NCBI GenBank assembly: GCA_003054665.1
Contig: QAYY01000010.1
Span: 372,001 to 436,000 of the forward strand
DNA: 64,000 nucleotides
From: Opitutaceae bacterium EW11
GTDB lineage: Bacteria; Verrucomicrobiota; Verrucomicrobiia; Opitutales; Opitutaceae
Reading direction: 5' to 3'
Both the position numbers and the translations under genes were made by a program. Of this stretch, positions 36,512 to 45,661 are shown in pieces. The notes under the pieces were generated by a model that was not told the DNA's origin, made no database searches, and saw nothing but the letters and a program-made list of their open reading frames with translations. The number at the start of each line of letters is the position of its first letter. The first letter of the stretch is position 1.

Positions 36512-37426
36512 ATGTTTCCACTTGCATCACGCAGCGCGGTTTCCGCGTTCCTGCTCGCGGCAGGAGGCTTGTGCACCGTGGCGGCCACCCCGGCCACCGC
36601 TCCGAAAGTTGAGAACGACAATTCGCGGTGGGTATTTCGTGTTTTGCCCAAGGCGTTCCAGAAGAACCCGCGGGTCGATTTGGCCGTGATCACCGAGATG
36701 ACCGAGGCGGGCAAGAAGGTCGCTCCCCCGACGGCCGGAAAACCCACCTATTATTTCGCCCAGAGCGCGGGCTTTCACGAAGAAGGTCATGGCGACGGCA
36801 CGCCGGTCAGCACCCCTGCCACCCACAAGTTCATGGAAAAGCAGGTCGAGGCGGCGCTGGCGGATAGCCATTTCATCCACGCCACGACGGAGCACCCGGC
36901 CACCATCGCGCTCTTTTATTTCTGGGGCGTGCACTCCCGGCTGAACGAGAACGTCGACGACGTCGGTTTTCGAAATCTACTCTCGCGGGCCAAGCTCGTC
37001 GGAGGCGACAAGTTCGCCCGGGAACTCGAACGCGCGATCCATTCCTCGGTGGTCAGCAACGGCATGCTTTTCGGCATCGCCGATCCCGTTTATCAGTTCC
37101 GTGAGCAGGACGACCTGCATCGAGAGCTGATGTCGGAGATCATCGACGACTGTTATTTTGTCGTCGTATCCGCCTATGACGGCGCCGCGCTCGCTCGCGG
37201 CGAAAGGCGGCTCCTCTGGCGCACGAAGATGAGCACTTCGGCCCAAGGCGTTTCTCTCGACGAAACGCTCCCCGCACTCGTCCTGGGCGGAACGCAGTTT
37301 TTTGGCAGAGACATGGGCGAAGCCCAGGTCGTGGCGAAGATCATTCACCGCACGGGCCGTGTGGATATCGGCGAACCCAAGGTGAAAGACTATTTTGAGA
37401 ACCCCGCAGCGGCAGAGAAGAAATAA
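36512..37426 (+). CDS. Exported protein of unknown function
   Basis: 304 aa from the ATG at 36512 with a signal peptide (about 1-24, VAATPATAP). The mature region (RWVFRVLPKAFQKNPRVDLAVITEMTEAGKK..., HEEGHGDGTPV, FYFWGVHSRLNENVDDV, DDCYFVVVSAYDGAALARGERRLLWRTKMST) resembles verrucomicrobial hypothetical proteins I cannot name. The late LLWRTKMST segment recurs in such proteins. No catalytic motif is evident. Monocistronic, convergent with metW. Confidence 0.75.
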   Translation: MFPLASRSAVSAFLLAAGGLCTVAATPATAPKVENDNSRWVFRVLPKAFQKNPRVDLAVITEMTEAGKKVAPPTAGKPTYYFAQSAGFHEEGHGDGTPVSTPATHKFMEKQVEAALADSHFIHATTEHPATIALFYFWGVHSRLNENVDDVGFRNLLSRAKLVGGDKFARELERAIHSSVVSNGMLFGIADPVYQFREQDDLHRELMSEIIDDCYFVVVSAYDGAALARGERRLLWRTKMSTSAQGVSLDETLPALVLGGTQFFGRDMGEAQVVAKIIHRTGRVDIGEPKVKDYFENPAAAEKK

Positions 37427-37547
37427 GCCCGTAGCCTCACCGCCAACTAAGCCTCGGGGAGTCGCCTGACCGCCGGTGGGCTTCGCCGCGAACGGAGAGT
37501 CGGGAGTGCCCGCGCCGGATCCGGGGGGGGAGGGCGAGCCGGCCGCG

Positions 37548-38162
37548 CTATTTCGCCTTCGCCAAATCGTAGAGCGCGTAGCCGGCAAACACGTTGGCGC
37601 GAAGGCGGCATGGCGTTTTCCAGTCTCCACGCAACAGCGCGCGCCGGATGGGCCGAATCCCCTTCACCGCGCAAAAATGTTCGAAATCGGCGACGCTCAC
37701 CGGATTCGAGGGGCGGCTCTCGAACCACTCCGTGGTGAAGACCGCGTTGCGCGGCTTGCGACCGTGGAGAAAGGCGTCGATCCGGTTCTTCCAATACCCG
37801 TAGTTGACGAAACCGACCGTCAAGGCGCGGCCGACCCGCAGTGCCTCGGCAATGATCGCCGCCGGATCCCCGACCTCCTCCAGCGTGCGGGAGCAAATCA
37901 CCCGGTCGAAATGGCCGGCGGGAAAGGCCCGCATGAACCCCATCATGTCGCCCTGGTACGCGGTAATCCCGCGCCTGATACAGGCGGAGATCTTGTCGAA
38001 ATCCATGTCCACTCCGACCGCAAAGACGTCCTTCGACTGCACAAGCGATTCGAGCAGCACGCCGCGTCCGCATCCCAGGTCCAGCACGCGAGAGCGCGGC
38101 TCGACCCAGTCGGAGATGATCTGCATGTCGACAGTGCGTTTGACGGCGGGCCTCAGAGACAC
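37548..38162 (-). CDS. metW: MetW-like SAM-binding protein
   Basis: 204 aa from a GTG at 38162; an ATG 12 codons in (MQIISDWVEP) is also possible. The class I methyltransferase motif is SRVLDLGCGRG. The rest follows MetW: AVGVDMDFDKISACIRRGITAYQGDM, FDRVICSRTLEEVGDP, VGFVNYGYWKNRIDAFLHGRKP and TTEWFESRPSNPVSVADFEHFC. MetW partners MetX in methionine biosynthesis; usually the genes are adjacent, but here metX lies about 3.4 kb away on the same strand. Confidence 0.85.
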   Translation of the reverse strand: MSLRPAVKRTVDMQIISDWVEPRSRVLDLGCGRGVLLESLVQSKDVFAVGVDMDFDKISACIRRGITAYQGDMMGFMRAFPAGHFDRVICSRTLEEVGDPAAIIAEALRVGRALTVGFVNYGYWKNRIDAFLHGRKPRNAVFTTEWFESRPSNPVSVADFEHFCAVKGIRPIRRALLRGDWKTPCRLRANVFAGYALYDLAKAK

Positions 38163-38635
38163 GCAAGCCAGCTAGGCCCGGCCTCGAGTCGAGGCAAGGC
38201 AGATGAAAGACCGCACTTGGCCTCCAAGGCTGGATACCGGATTTCGAAACCATCGAAGGAGGATGGCACGGGCAAACGTCCAACGACGCTGGGTCCGGGA
38301 AGCGGGAATCCTTCCGTTATGCCCGGCCGTTCCGGGGAACTCAGGCGGCCGATAAGGCCGTGGTCGATATTCTTGTCGTATCAGGATCCGAGCTGATTTT
38401 CACCCGATTGAGTTCTGGACGCGAATAGGCACGTTCTCCCAGAGATCTCAGATCGCCGCTTTGCCCCGAACCCCGTCCCTGGCGCACGACCTCAACGGCG
38501 TGAGCTCCGGCCAGACCCCAATCCTCCCCCCAAACAGATCAACTGATCGAACTCGATACGCGTTCCGCTGAGCGCGCCGGCAAACGAACTAAGCCTTTTA
38601 ATCCAGAATCAATCTGCTCTAACTTTGCAGCTTCT
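38163..38635. other. 473-bp divergent intergenic region
   Basis: No convincing gene. It serves as the 5' region of metW (minus) and the symporter (plus). Visible structure is minor: GCCTCGA/TCGAGGC (near 38178-38192) and CGGCC/GGCCG (38346-38360). No SAM riboswitch core or consensus promoter could be recognised by eye. Confidence 0.5.
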
Positions 38636-40585
38636 ATGGCCCCAACCCTCAACCTTCACGGCGTCGACTACGCCATTTTGCTGATCTACACGCTCTTCGT
38701 TGTAGGCATCGGCTTTGCGCTCAAGCGCTACATGAAAAGTTCGTCGGACTATCTTACGTCCGGACGAAGTATCCCCGCGTGGGTGACAGGACTCGCCTTC
38801 ATCTCGGCCAACCTTGGGGCGCTCGAACTCGTCGGCATGGCGGCGAGCGGCGCGAAATACGGCATCGCCACCGCGCACTTCTATTGGGTGGGCGCCATCC
38901 CGGCCATGATCTTCCTGGCCGTGTTCATGATGCCGTTCTACTACGGCTCGAAAGCCCGCTCGGTGCCGGAATACCTGAAGCTGCGTTTCGACGAACGCGT
39001 GCGTGCGCTGAACTCCATCACGTTTGCCGTGATGACGGTCTTCGCCTCGGGCATCTCGATGAACGCGCTGGCCAAGCTGCTGAACCAGCTGCTCGGATGG
39101 GACTATCATCTCAGCCTCTGGATCTGCTCTGCGATCGTGCTGGTGTACGTGCTGAAAGGCGGCCTCACCTCCGCCATCTACACCGAGGTGCTTCAGTTCT
39201 TCATGATCGTCCTGGGCTTCGCCCCGGTCGTGTATTTGGGATTCAAGGACGTCGGCGGTTGGGATGTGATGAAGGGCAAGCTCGCCGAAGTCGCCCAGCA
39301 TCCGTCGTCGCTCGGCCTCGTCGACAGCGCGAGCAAGACATTCGCCCCCGATGCCTGGTCCAGCGCCTGGAAACCGCTTCTCGGCGGGCCGGCGGCCAAC
39401 CCCATGGGCGTCGATGTGTTCGCGATGGTCTTCGGCCTCGGTTTCGTCCTCTCGTTCGGTTACTGGTGCACGAACTTCCTCGTCGTCCAGCGCGCCATGG
39501 CGGCCAAGAACATGGGCGCCGCGCGCCGCACCCCGATCATCGCTTCCGTGCCGAAGATGATCTTCCCGGTGCTCGTCATTCTTCCCGGTGTGATCGCCGT
39601 CGCACTGACCGCCACGCCCGGGAAGAACTACCGCCTGCCGCAGACGCAGATCGCCGAGTCCAAGTACCCGGCGGCGATCGCCGCGGTGAAGCAAGCCGCC
39701 TCCCAACACGTCGAGGTCAAGACCGCGATGGCCAGCCTCAGCTCGGCGGCCGACGTCAGTTTCGTCACCGCCAAAGTGGAGACGCTGCTGAAAGACGAGG
39801 CCGCCGCCCCGATGGCTGAGGCCGATCTCCGGACTCGTATCCAAGACGCGGTGGTCAACGACTACGACGGCGTCATTCTCTCGCTGGTTAAGCGCTACTG
39901 CCCGTCGGGCCTCCTCGGCCTCGCGCTCACCGCCCTGCTCGCCTCGTTCATGTCGGGCATGGCCGGCAACGTCACCGCGTTCAACACCGTCTGGACCTAC
40001 GACCTCTACCAGGCGTACATGGCCCCGAACAAGACGGACGAGCACTACATGTGGATGGGCCGGGCGGTCACCGTCGTCGGCATCCTCCTCAGTATCGCCG
40101 CCGCGTATTTCGCGCGGATGTGGACGAACGCGATGGACATCATCCAGCTCGTGTTCGGTTTCGTGAACGCGCCGCTGTTCGCCACCTTCCTGCTCGGCAT
40201 GTTCTGGGCGCGGACCACCGCCACGGCGGCCTTCGTCGGACTGCTCTTCGGCACGCTGGGATCCGCGGCGTTCCACGCCGTCACCATCGCCGTCGGCAAC
40301 ACCCCGGGCGTAAAGGGCGGCTACCTCGCCCAGCTCGCCACGTTCCCGAGCGACATGGCTCAGAACTTCTGGCTCGCGGCCTTCGCCTTCCTCGTCTGCT
40401 TCTTGCTCACCATCGCGATCTCGCTCGCGGGCAAACGCACCAAGACCGACGACGAGCTGAAGGGCCTCGTTTATTCCATGACGCCGAAGCTGGTCGACTC
40501 GCACGAAGCCTGGTACCTGCGCCCGGCCGTCGTGGGCACGATCCTCCTCGCCTGCTGCGTGGTGATCAACCTGATCTTCTGGTAA
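38636..40585 (+). CDS. Sodium:solute symporter (SSS family)
   Basis: 649 aa with about 14 TMs. The SSS core opens YAILLIYTLFVVGIGFALKRYMKSSSDYLTSGRSIPAWVTGLAFISANLGALELVGMA, typical of SGLT-like proteins, and continues with SVPEYLKLRFD and FMSGMAGNVTAFNTVWTYDLY, the Na2-site TM8 region. A soluble insert at about 325-405 lies between TMs. Substrate (sugar or other solute) is unknown. It is followed after 25 nt by a small membrane-protein gene with a good Shine-Dalgarno, then a terminator, so the two form an operon. Confidence 0.93.
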   Translation: MAPTLNLHGVDYAILLIYTLFVVGIGFALKRYMKSSSDYLTSGRSIPAWVTGLAFISANLGALELVGMAASGAKYGIATAHFYWVGAIPAMIFLAVFMMPFYYGSKARSVPEYLKLRFDERVRALNSITFAVMTVFASGISMNALAKLLNQLLGWDYHLSLWICSAIVLVYVLKGGLTSAIYTEVLQFFMIVLGFAPVVYLGFKDVGGWDVMKGKLAEVAQHPSSLGLVDSASKTFAPDAWSSAWKPLLGGPAANPMGVDVFAMVFGLGFVLSFGYWCTNFLVVQRAMAAKNMGAARRTPIIASVPKMIFPVLVILPGVIAVALTATPGKNYRLPQTQIAESKYPAAIAAVKQAASQHVEVKTAMASLSSAADVSFVTAKVETLLKDEAAAPMAEADLRTRIQDAVVNDYDGVILSLVKRYCPSGLLGLALTALLASFMSGMAGNVTAFNTVWTYDLYQAYMAPNKTDEHYMWMGRAVTVVGILLSIAAAYFARMWTNAMDIIQLVFGFVNAPLFATFLLGMFWARTTATAAFVGLLFGTLGSAAFHAVTIAVGNTPGVKGGYLAQLATFPSDMAQNFWLAAFAFLVCFLLTIAISLAGKRTKTDDELKGLVYSMTPKLVDSHEAWYLRPAVVGTILLACCVVINLIFW

Positions 40586-40610
40586 ACCCCAACCGCAAAC
40601 GGAGACTGTT

Positions 40611-40829
40611 ATGGGACTCGATATCCGCCTTCCTATCGGAATGATGTTCACGCTGGTGGGACTCATCCTCGTCATCACCGGAGCGACTTCGTCCGATTCC
40701 GCGACGCTGCAGCGTTCGCTCGGCATGAACATCAACCTGTGGTGGGGCATCTTCCTCGTCATTTTCGGCGGCCTGATGCTGCTCTTCGCGCTGATCGCGC
40801 GGAAAAAAGACGGCAACTCGCAGCACTGA
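40611..40829 (+). CDS. Small two-TM membrane protein, symporter partner candidate
   Basis: 72 aa. Two hydrophobic helices (about 8-26 MMFTLVGLILVITGA and 43-63 LWWGIFLVIFGGLMLLFALIA) are separated by a polar loop SSDSATLQRSLGMNIN, with a charged C-terminus RKKDGNSQH. The start is clear: GGAG 6 nt before the ATG. It is co-transcribed with the SSS symporter and followed directly by the operon terminator. I infer an accessory subunit. Confidence 0.8.
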   Translation: MGLDIRLPIGMMFTLVGLILVITGATSSDSATLQRSLGMNINLWWGIFLVIFGGLMLLFALIARKKDGNSQH

Positions 40830-40870
40830 TGCCTCGCGGCGGCGCTCCGCTGAGCCGCCCGCACTTTTCG

Positions 40871-40899
40871 AGCCCCCGCCCGCGCGGGGGCTTTTTTTT
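40871..40899 (+). terminator. Intrinsic terminator of the symporter operon
   Basis: AGCCCCCGC/GCGGGGGCT, a 9-bp stem with a 4-nt loop, ending in a run of eight T. Confidence 0.92.
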
Positions 40900-41053
40900 C
40901 CCCACGCGTGACCACCAGAGTGGTTCGCCACAGGCGACGATCACCGCGGACTCGTGCGGCGCCATGCCGTCACGCCACCCGCGATCATGAGCACTCTGCC
41001 CTTGCCTGCACTCACCGGAGCGAACACGAACAGAACCGCCGCAGAGGTTTCCC

Positions 41054-41474
41054 ATGGCTGAGAGGAAAACTCCCAAACTACTCAGTGAGACGACAGATCC
41101 TGCTCCGACAAACAACGAGCCGGTGGAGCCCGCGCGGCCGCCGTTGAAGCTTGGGAAGAAGTCCATCCAAGTGGACAACCCCAAGATGCCCGGCGCAGAT
41201 CCGAATTCCGTCGAGAACGCACTCGAACGAAATCTCCGCCGAGAACAGGCGGTTTCGCAGGCCGACTACGCCGAGGACCACCGGCGCTTCCGGGCCTTCG
41301 TCTGGAAGAAGCGGATGAAAAACCCTGTGCGTGCTCGTCGTCCTCGGTGCCGTGAATGGAGCAGTCTGGTTCATGCTGCACAAATCCGGAGCGAATCCGA
41401 TCGTCGGAACCGCAGCCGCGATCGTCGGAGGAGGTTTCAGCATCGGCGTCCTCCTCTACCTCTGGGTGCGTTAA
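41054..41474 (+). pseudogene. Frameshifted small two-TM membrane protein gene
   Basis: From the ATG at 41054 the first frame encodes a polar, Pro-rich N-terminus (MAERKTPKLLSETTDP..., then ENALERNLRREQAVSQADYAEDHRRFRAFVWKKRMK). At an A5 run (41318-41322) it passes into Arg-rich nonsense. Reading one base further on, the next frame gives KTLCVLVVLGAVNGAVWFMLH and then GTAAAIVGGGFSIGVLLYLWVR, two good TM helices, ending at TAA 41474. Removing one A makes a continuous protein of about 139 aa. It may be a sequencing or assembly error, a true mutation, or slippage on the A-run. No family is recognised. Confidence 0.65.
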
Positions 41475-41599
41475 TGGAGAAACCCCGGATCGATCTTCCA
41501 CGACTCATCCGGATCGACCCGGCAAACGTTCAGGAGGCCAAACACGGGCGGCGCCGCAAGCGCGCGAGGATCCGCAGCAACTCGGCCCCCCCGACCGGC

Positions 41600-42790
41600 T
41601 CACGTAGCCAGGAAGCCCCGAATGACGCCGTACAGCTCCTCCGATTCGAGGAGGAACGAGTCGTGGCCGAGATCCGTATTCAGTTCGGCATAACTCGCAC
41701 GCTTGCCGGCGCGCAAAAGGGCAAGTGCGATCTGGCGGTTCTGCTCCGGCGGGAAAAGCCAGTCGCTGGTAAAGCCCACCACCAGCGTCGTCGCCTGGAC
41801 CGGAGAGAAGGCCTGCTCGAGCGAGCCGTAGGCCGAAGTCAGGTCGAAGTGATCGATCGCCCGCGTGATGTACAGGTACGAATTGGCGTCGAATCGGTTG
41901 ATGAAACTCTCGCCCTGATACCGCAGGTAACTCTCCACCTCGAACTGAACGTCGAACGTATAGGATTTCGGATACTTCGTCGGATCCGTGGCCTTCGCCG
42001 GATCCACCGGCGTGGTCTGGCCGACCTGCCGACGGCCGAACTTCTTGCTCATGCTGGCATCCGAAACGTAGGTGATGTGCGCCATCATTCGGGCGATCGC
42101 GAGGCCCACGCGCGGCCCCCCGTTTTTCGGATATTCGCCCTTGTTCCAGAGCGGATCCTGCATGATCGCCTGTCGCCCGACCTCGTTGAATCCGATGCCT
42201 TGCGCGCTTTCGCGAGCCGTGGTGGCCATCGCCAGCATCCGCTTCACGAACTCCGGGTACTCGATCCCCCACTGCAGCACCTGCATGCCGCCCATCGACC
42301 CGCCAATGACGCAATAAAGCGAAGAGAGTCCGAGGTGGTCCATCAGGCGCTTTTGCGCGCGGACCATGTCGCGAACAGTGACAAACGGGAACGCGATCCC
42401 AAACGGCTCGCCGGTGGTCGGGTTGATCGACGAGGGCCCGGTCGAGCCCTGGCAGCCGCCGAGGGTGTTCGAGCAGATCACGAAAAACCGGTTTGTATCC
42501 ACCGCCTTGCCGGGACCAATGAGATTGTTCCACCACCCGGGCTTGCGATCGGTCAGCGCATGAATCCCCGCGCAATGGTGATCGCCGCTCAGGGCATGGC
42601 AGATGAGGACGGCGTTATCCCGCGCGTGATTGAGATGACCGTACGTCTCATACCGAAGGGTGAAGCCGGGCAGCGACTGCCCGCTCTCAAAAACGAAGGG
42701 CTCGCTCGAGACAAAATCGTGCGCCTCCACCAAGCCGACTTCGCCGGGCTCGGCGCGTGCGCTGGTCTCGATGACATCCGCGTCGTTCAT
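41600..42790 (-). CDS. metX: Homoserine O-acyltransferase (MetX)
   Basis: 396 aa from the ATG at 42790. The alpha/beta-hydrolase fold has nucleophile Ser165 in IGGSMGGMQ, a late Asp in FTSDWLFPP and the catalytic His in DLGHDSFLLE. Family markers are ALSGDHHCAG, WWNNLIGPGKAVDT and NTLGGCQGSTGPSS. It acylates homoserine, the first committed step of methionine synthesis. Acetyl versus succinyl specificity cannot be settled by eye. The open frame continues upstream past 42790 via TTG and GTG codons. It follows yebC by 226 nt. Confidence 0.93.
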   Translation of the reverse strand: MNDADVIETSARAEPGEVGLVEAHDFVSSEPFVFESGQSLPGFTLRYETYGHLNHARDNAVLICHALSGDHHCAGIHALTDRKPGWWNNLIGPGKAVDTNRFFVICSNTLGGCQGSTGPSSINPTTGEPFGIAFPFVTVRDMVRAQKRLMDHLGLSSLYCVIGGSMGGMQVLQWGIEYPEFVKRMLAMATTARESAQGIGFNEVGRQAIMQDPLWNKGEYPKNGGPRVGLAIARMMAHITYVSDASMSKKFGRRQVGQTTPVDPAKATDPTKYPKSYTFDVQFEVESYLRYQGESFINRFDANSYLYITRAIDHFDLTSAYGSLEQAFSPVQATTLVVGFTSDWLFPPEQNRQIALALLRAGKRASYAELNTDLGHDSFLLESEELYGVIRGFLAT

Positions 42791-42981
42791 GGTAACAGTT
42801 GTGAGCAGCGAATAGGGGCTACGCGGCAGGAAAGCGAGAGTACGCTTGGACGCAACGGGTGTGGCATTTCCGGGCGACACTCCGGTGCGCCGCAAAGCAT
42901 CGAGAAAGTGGATGCGGGCCTCGATGTCTTCGGCTTCCGGCGCCAGCCGCTCGAAAACCCGCCCCGCATCATAAGCTCAGG

Positions 42982-43006
42982 GTGGTACCGCGGGCCGTGG
43001 CACCAC
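42982..43006 (-). terminator. Hairpin after yebC
   Basis: On the minus strand GTGGTGCC pairs with GGTACCAC (8 bp including one G-U wobble), 11 nt after the yebC stop. There is no T-run. The wobble pair forms only on the minus strand. Confidence 0.4.
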
Positions 43007-43016
43007 GCCGGCGAAC

Positions 43017-43760
43017 TCAGGCGCCTTCGAGCGAGGGATCCAGCTCTTCGTTCGAGAAGACGTTCTGGACGTCGTCCAACTCGTCGAGCGCCTCGTGGAG
43101 TTTCTCCAGGCTCTGCGCCGCATGCGCGTCGCTGATCGGAACGGTCGTGCTGGGGATATAGGCGATTTCGGACGAGTCCGGCTTGATGCCGGCCTTGTCG
43201 AGCGCGGCGGCCAGCTTGTCGAACACGTGCACGTTGCAGCGCACGTCGTAGCCTTCGTCTGTCGTGAGAACGTCGTCAGCCCCCGCCTCGAGGGCGACCT
43301 CCATCAGCTTGTCCTCACCGACCTTGTCTTTCGCGATCAGAAACTGCCCCGCGTGAACAAACTGGAAGGCCACCGCGCCGGCGCCGGCCATATTGCCGCC
43401 GAAACGGGTGAACACGCTGCGCACCTCGGAGGCGGCGCGGTTTTTGTTGTCGGTCGTGACCTTGACGATCATGCCGACGCCGCCCGGACCGTAGCCTTCG
43501 TAGGTGACATCTTCATACGAGACGCCCGGAAGCTCGCCCGTGCCTTTCTTGATGGCACGGTCGACGTTTTCCGCGGGCATGTTCGCCTCCTTCGCCTTCA
43601 ACAGGATGGTGCGGAGGCGCGGATTCATCGCCGGATCACCGCCGCCCGCCTTGGCGGCAATCGTGATTTCGCGCGAGAAGCGCGAGAAGATCTTCCCTTT
43701 GCGTGCGTCGGTTACGGCTTTGGCGCGTTTGACCTTAGCCCATTTGTTGTGTCCGGCCAT
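43017..43760 (-). CDS. yebC: YebC/PmpR-family protein
   Basis: 247 aa, full length for the family, beginning with the hallmark MAGHNKWAKVKRAKAVTDARKGKIFSRFSREITIAAKAGGGDPAMNPRLR. The acidic second domain (VTTDNKNRAASEVRSVFTRFGGNMAGAGAVAFQF) is also intact. YebC proteins act in transcription regulation or, as recent work suggests, in translation at difficult motifs. It lies 65 nt downstream of yidC with a hairpin between, so it may be a separate unit. Confidence 0.95.
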   Translation of the reverse strand: MAGHNKWAKVKRAKAVTDARKGKIFSRFSREITIAAKAGGGDPAMNPRLRTILLKAKEANMPAENVDRAIKKGTGELPGVSYEDVTYEGYGPGGVGMIVKVTTDNKNRAASEVRSVFTRFGGNMAGAGAVAFQFVHAGQFLIAKDKVGEDKLMEVALEAGADDVLTTDEGYDVRCNVHVFDKLAAALDKAGIKPDSSEIAYIPSTTVPISDAHAAQSLEKLHEALDELDDVQNVFSNEELDPSLEGA

Positions 43761-43796
43761 GGGTACGTTGTCAGTAGAGCGAGGTTGGGGAAATGC

Positions 43797-43813
43797 CTCC
43801 GCGGGGCGCGGAG
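43797..43813 (-). terminator. Hairpin after yidC
   Basis: CTCCGCG/CGCGGAG, a perfect 7-bp stem with a 3-nt loop, followed on the minus strand by GCATTTCCCC, 12 nt after the yidC stop. Confidence 0.45.
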
Positions 43814-43825
43814 AAGGGGGCGCGA

Positions 43826-45646
43826 TTACTTAGCCTTCTTTTTCGCGGGCGTCACGTTTTTCATCGCCTTGCCTCCGGCAGCCGGAGCAGGCGTGAGCTC
43901 GCTGTCCTTCATGCGGTTGATGATCATCTGCTGACCGATCGTGAAGAGGTTGCCGATGGTCGAATACAGAGCCAGCGCGCAGGAGAAGTTGTAGCACACC
44001 AGGGCGAAGAAATACGGCATGAACTTCATCATCTTCGCCTGCGCATTGTCCGTGGTCGGCGTCGGAGCGAGGTGCATCTGGATGATCATCGTCGCACCCA
44101 TCAGGATGGGCATGATGTTGATCGGCAGAAACCCGAACAGACGCGCCACAGTATCCGGCGCCGAGAGGTCCTTGGCCCAAAGGAACTCCGCGAAACGGAG
44201 TTCGGAAGCGCTCTGGAGCATGACGAAGAACGCGATGAAAAACGGGATCGTGATGAGGATCGGGAGGCAGCCGCCCATCGGATTCACCCGATGCTCCTTA
44301 AAGATCTCAAGCGTGGCCTGATTCAGCTTTTGGGGGTTGTCCTTGTACTTCTCACGCAGTGCCTGCATCTGCGGCTGAATCTTCATCATGCGCTTCGACG
44401 ATTTTGCCGCAGCCAGCGTCAGCGGCATGAAAAGCGTCTTCAGGATCAGCGTCATAATGATGATCGCGACGCCGTAGTTGTGAACCCAGCTGTCGCAGAG
44501 GTTCATCAACCAAAGTAGGAACGGAGCGATGTAGCGGCTGAAGAAGATGCGGTTGAAGAACCAGCGGTCGAACTGCATGACGCGCTCCTGATCCTTCCCC
44601 AGACGTTCGAGCCGCTGGTATTCCTTCGGGCCAACATAGAGGCTAGCTCCGAACGTTTCGGAGGCGTTTGGCGCGAGTGGCTTCAAATCAAAGCGCGCCG
44701 AGCCGGTGATGCCGATGCTCGCCGTGTTCGTGCCGGGGAACGGAGGCAGCTCCACACGCCGCGTGATGACGCCGACACCGGGCTGGTCAGGCGTGAGAAT
44801 GCTGGCGAAAAACTGGTTCTTCACCGTGGCCCAGGTGAAACTGCCGTCAGATTCGACGTAGGCCTTCGGTTCCTTCGAACCGATGCCGAAGTTGGCGAGG
44901 AAGCCGCCGCCTTGCAGCTGGCCGCGATCGACGAGCGTGAGGTCCTTCCCGCTGTAGGCGCCGACGTTCAGGTACTGGCCATAGTCGCTGGCATTGACCG
45001 GTGCGGCCGTGCCGAGGCTAAAGCCTGCGCGCGGCAAAACCGTGGTCTGATCGGTGAGGTTGCGGAACGTCGTTTCGTGGCGGAGCTGATAGGGATCGCC
45101 CTTGCCGTCCTGCGGTCCGTTCGGGCCGATGATGTAGCGGCGGGTGACTTCGATCCGATTCTCAAAAACAGTGCGAAAGACCACTTCCGTGGCGGTCTGC
45201 GAGACCAAGTCGTAGCGCACGCTGCTATCGAGTCCCGGGAACGTATCCCGCGTGAACGCCAGCATCGGGTCGGCATGCTCGCGGTTGAAAACAAACGGCT
45301 CGGGGCTGTTCTTGTATTCCGGATACTTCTTCAGCGCGACGCTCTCGACGGCACCGCCGAAATCAACCAGCCGCACTTCGATAAAGTCGTTGGACAACGT
45401 GACCGTCTTGGCCGAGCCGTCGGTCTGCCGCAGCGCCGCAAACGTGGCGTTGTCGGGCGTGGTGGCGGGCAACGTGCTCGTGACCGGCCCCGGGGCGCGA
45501 TTCGGGCCGACCACAGTGCCGGGCGACGCGGGCTTCCCGATTTCCGGAGCGGCCGGAGGGCGCGGCGTCGTCTTCGCGCCGAAATACATCAAGACGAAGG
45601 CGGCGACGAGCAACAGGGCGCCGATAAGCGTGTTCTTTTTGTCCAT
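43826..45646 (-). CDS. yidC: Membrane protein insertase YidC
   Basis: 606 aa, the long Gram-negative form. There is an N-terminal TM (about 6-24), a large periplasmic P1 domain (about 60-350), then the conserved 60KD_IMP core with five TMs. The core contains NYGVAIIIMTLILKTLFMPLTLAAAKSSKRMMKIQPQMQALREKYKDNPQKLNQATLEIFKEHRVNPMGGCLPI, which includes the hydrophilic-groove Lys/Arg. It inserts and folds inner-membrane proteins with or without SecYEG. The start is 15 nt after yidD. Confidence 0.96.
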   Translation of the reverse strand: MDKKNTLIGALLLVAAFVLMYFGAKTTPRPPAAPEIGKPASPGTVVGPNRAPGPVTSTLPATTPDNATFAALRQTDGSAKTVTLSNDFIEVRLVDFGGAVESVALKKYPEYKNSPEPFVFNREHADPMLAFTRDTFPGLDSSVRYDLVSQTATEVVFRTVFENRIEVTRRYIIGPNGPQDGKGDPYQLRHETTFRNLTDQTTVLPRAGFSLGTAAPVNASDYGQYLNVGAYSGKDLTLVDRGQLQGGGFLANFGIGSKEPKAYVESDGSFTWATVKNQFFASILTPDQPGVGVITRRVELPPFPGTNTASIGITGSARFDLKPLAPNASETFGASLYVGPKEYQRLERLGKDQERVMQFDRWFFNRIFFSRYIAPFLLWLMNLCDSWVHNYGVAIIIMTLILKTLFMPLTLAAAKSSKRMMKIQPQMQALREKYKDNPQKLNQATLEIFKEHRVNPMGGCLPILITIPFFIAFFVMLQSASELRFAEFLWAKDLSAPDTVARLFGFLPINIMPILMGATMIIQMHLAPTPTTDNAQAKMMKFMPYFFALVCYNFSCALALYSTIGNLFTIGQQMIINRMKDSELTPAPAAGGKAMKNVTPAKKKAK

Positions 45647-45661
45647 GAAGAAAGGGATGGG

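Noticed and set aside
38609-40915. 768-codon open frame antisense to the symporter gene
   Set aside because: Composition is Glu/Arg/His/Gly-rich nonsense typical of the reverse strand of a GC-rich gene. The plus-strand symporter is unmistakable.
42979-42992. AGGGTGGTACCGCG on the plus strand matches the T-box consensus core
   Set aside because: No plus-strand gene lies downstream for several kb, and the surrounding dyad pairs better on the minus strand (one A-C mismatch on plus becomes G-U on minus). It is more likely a coincidence within the hairpin after yebC.
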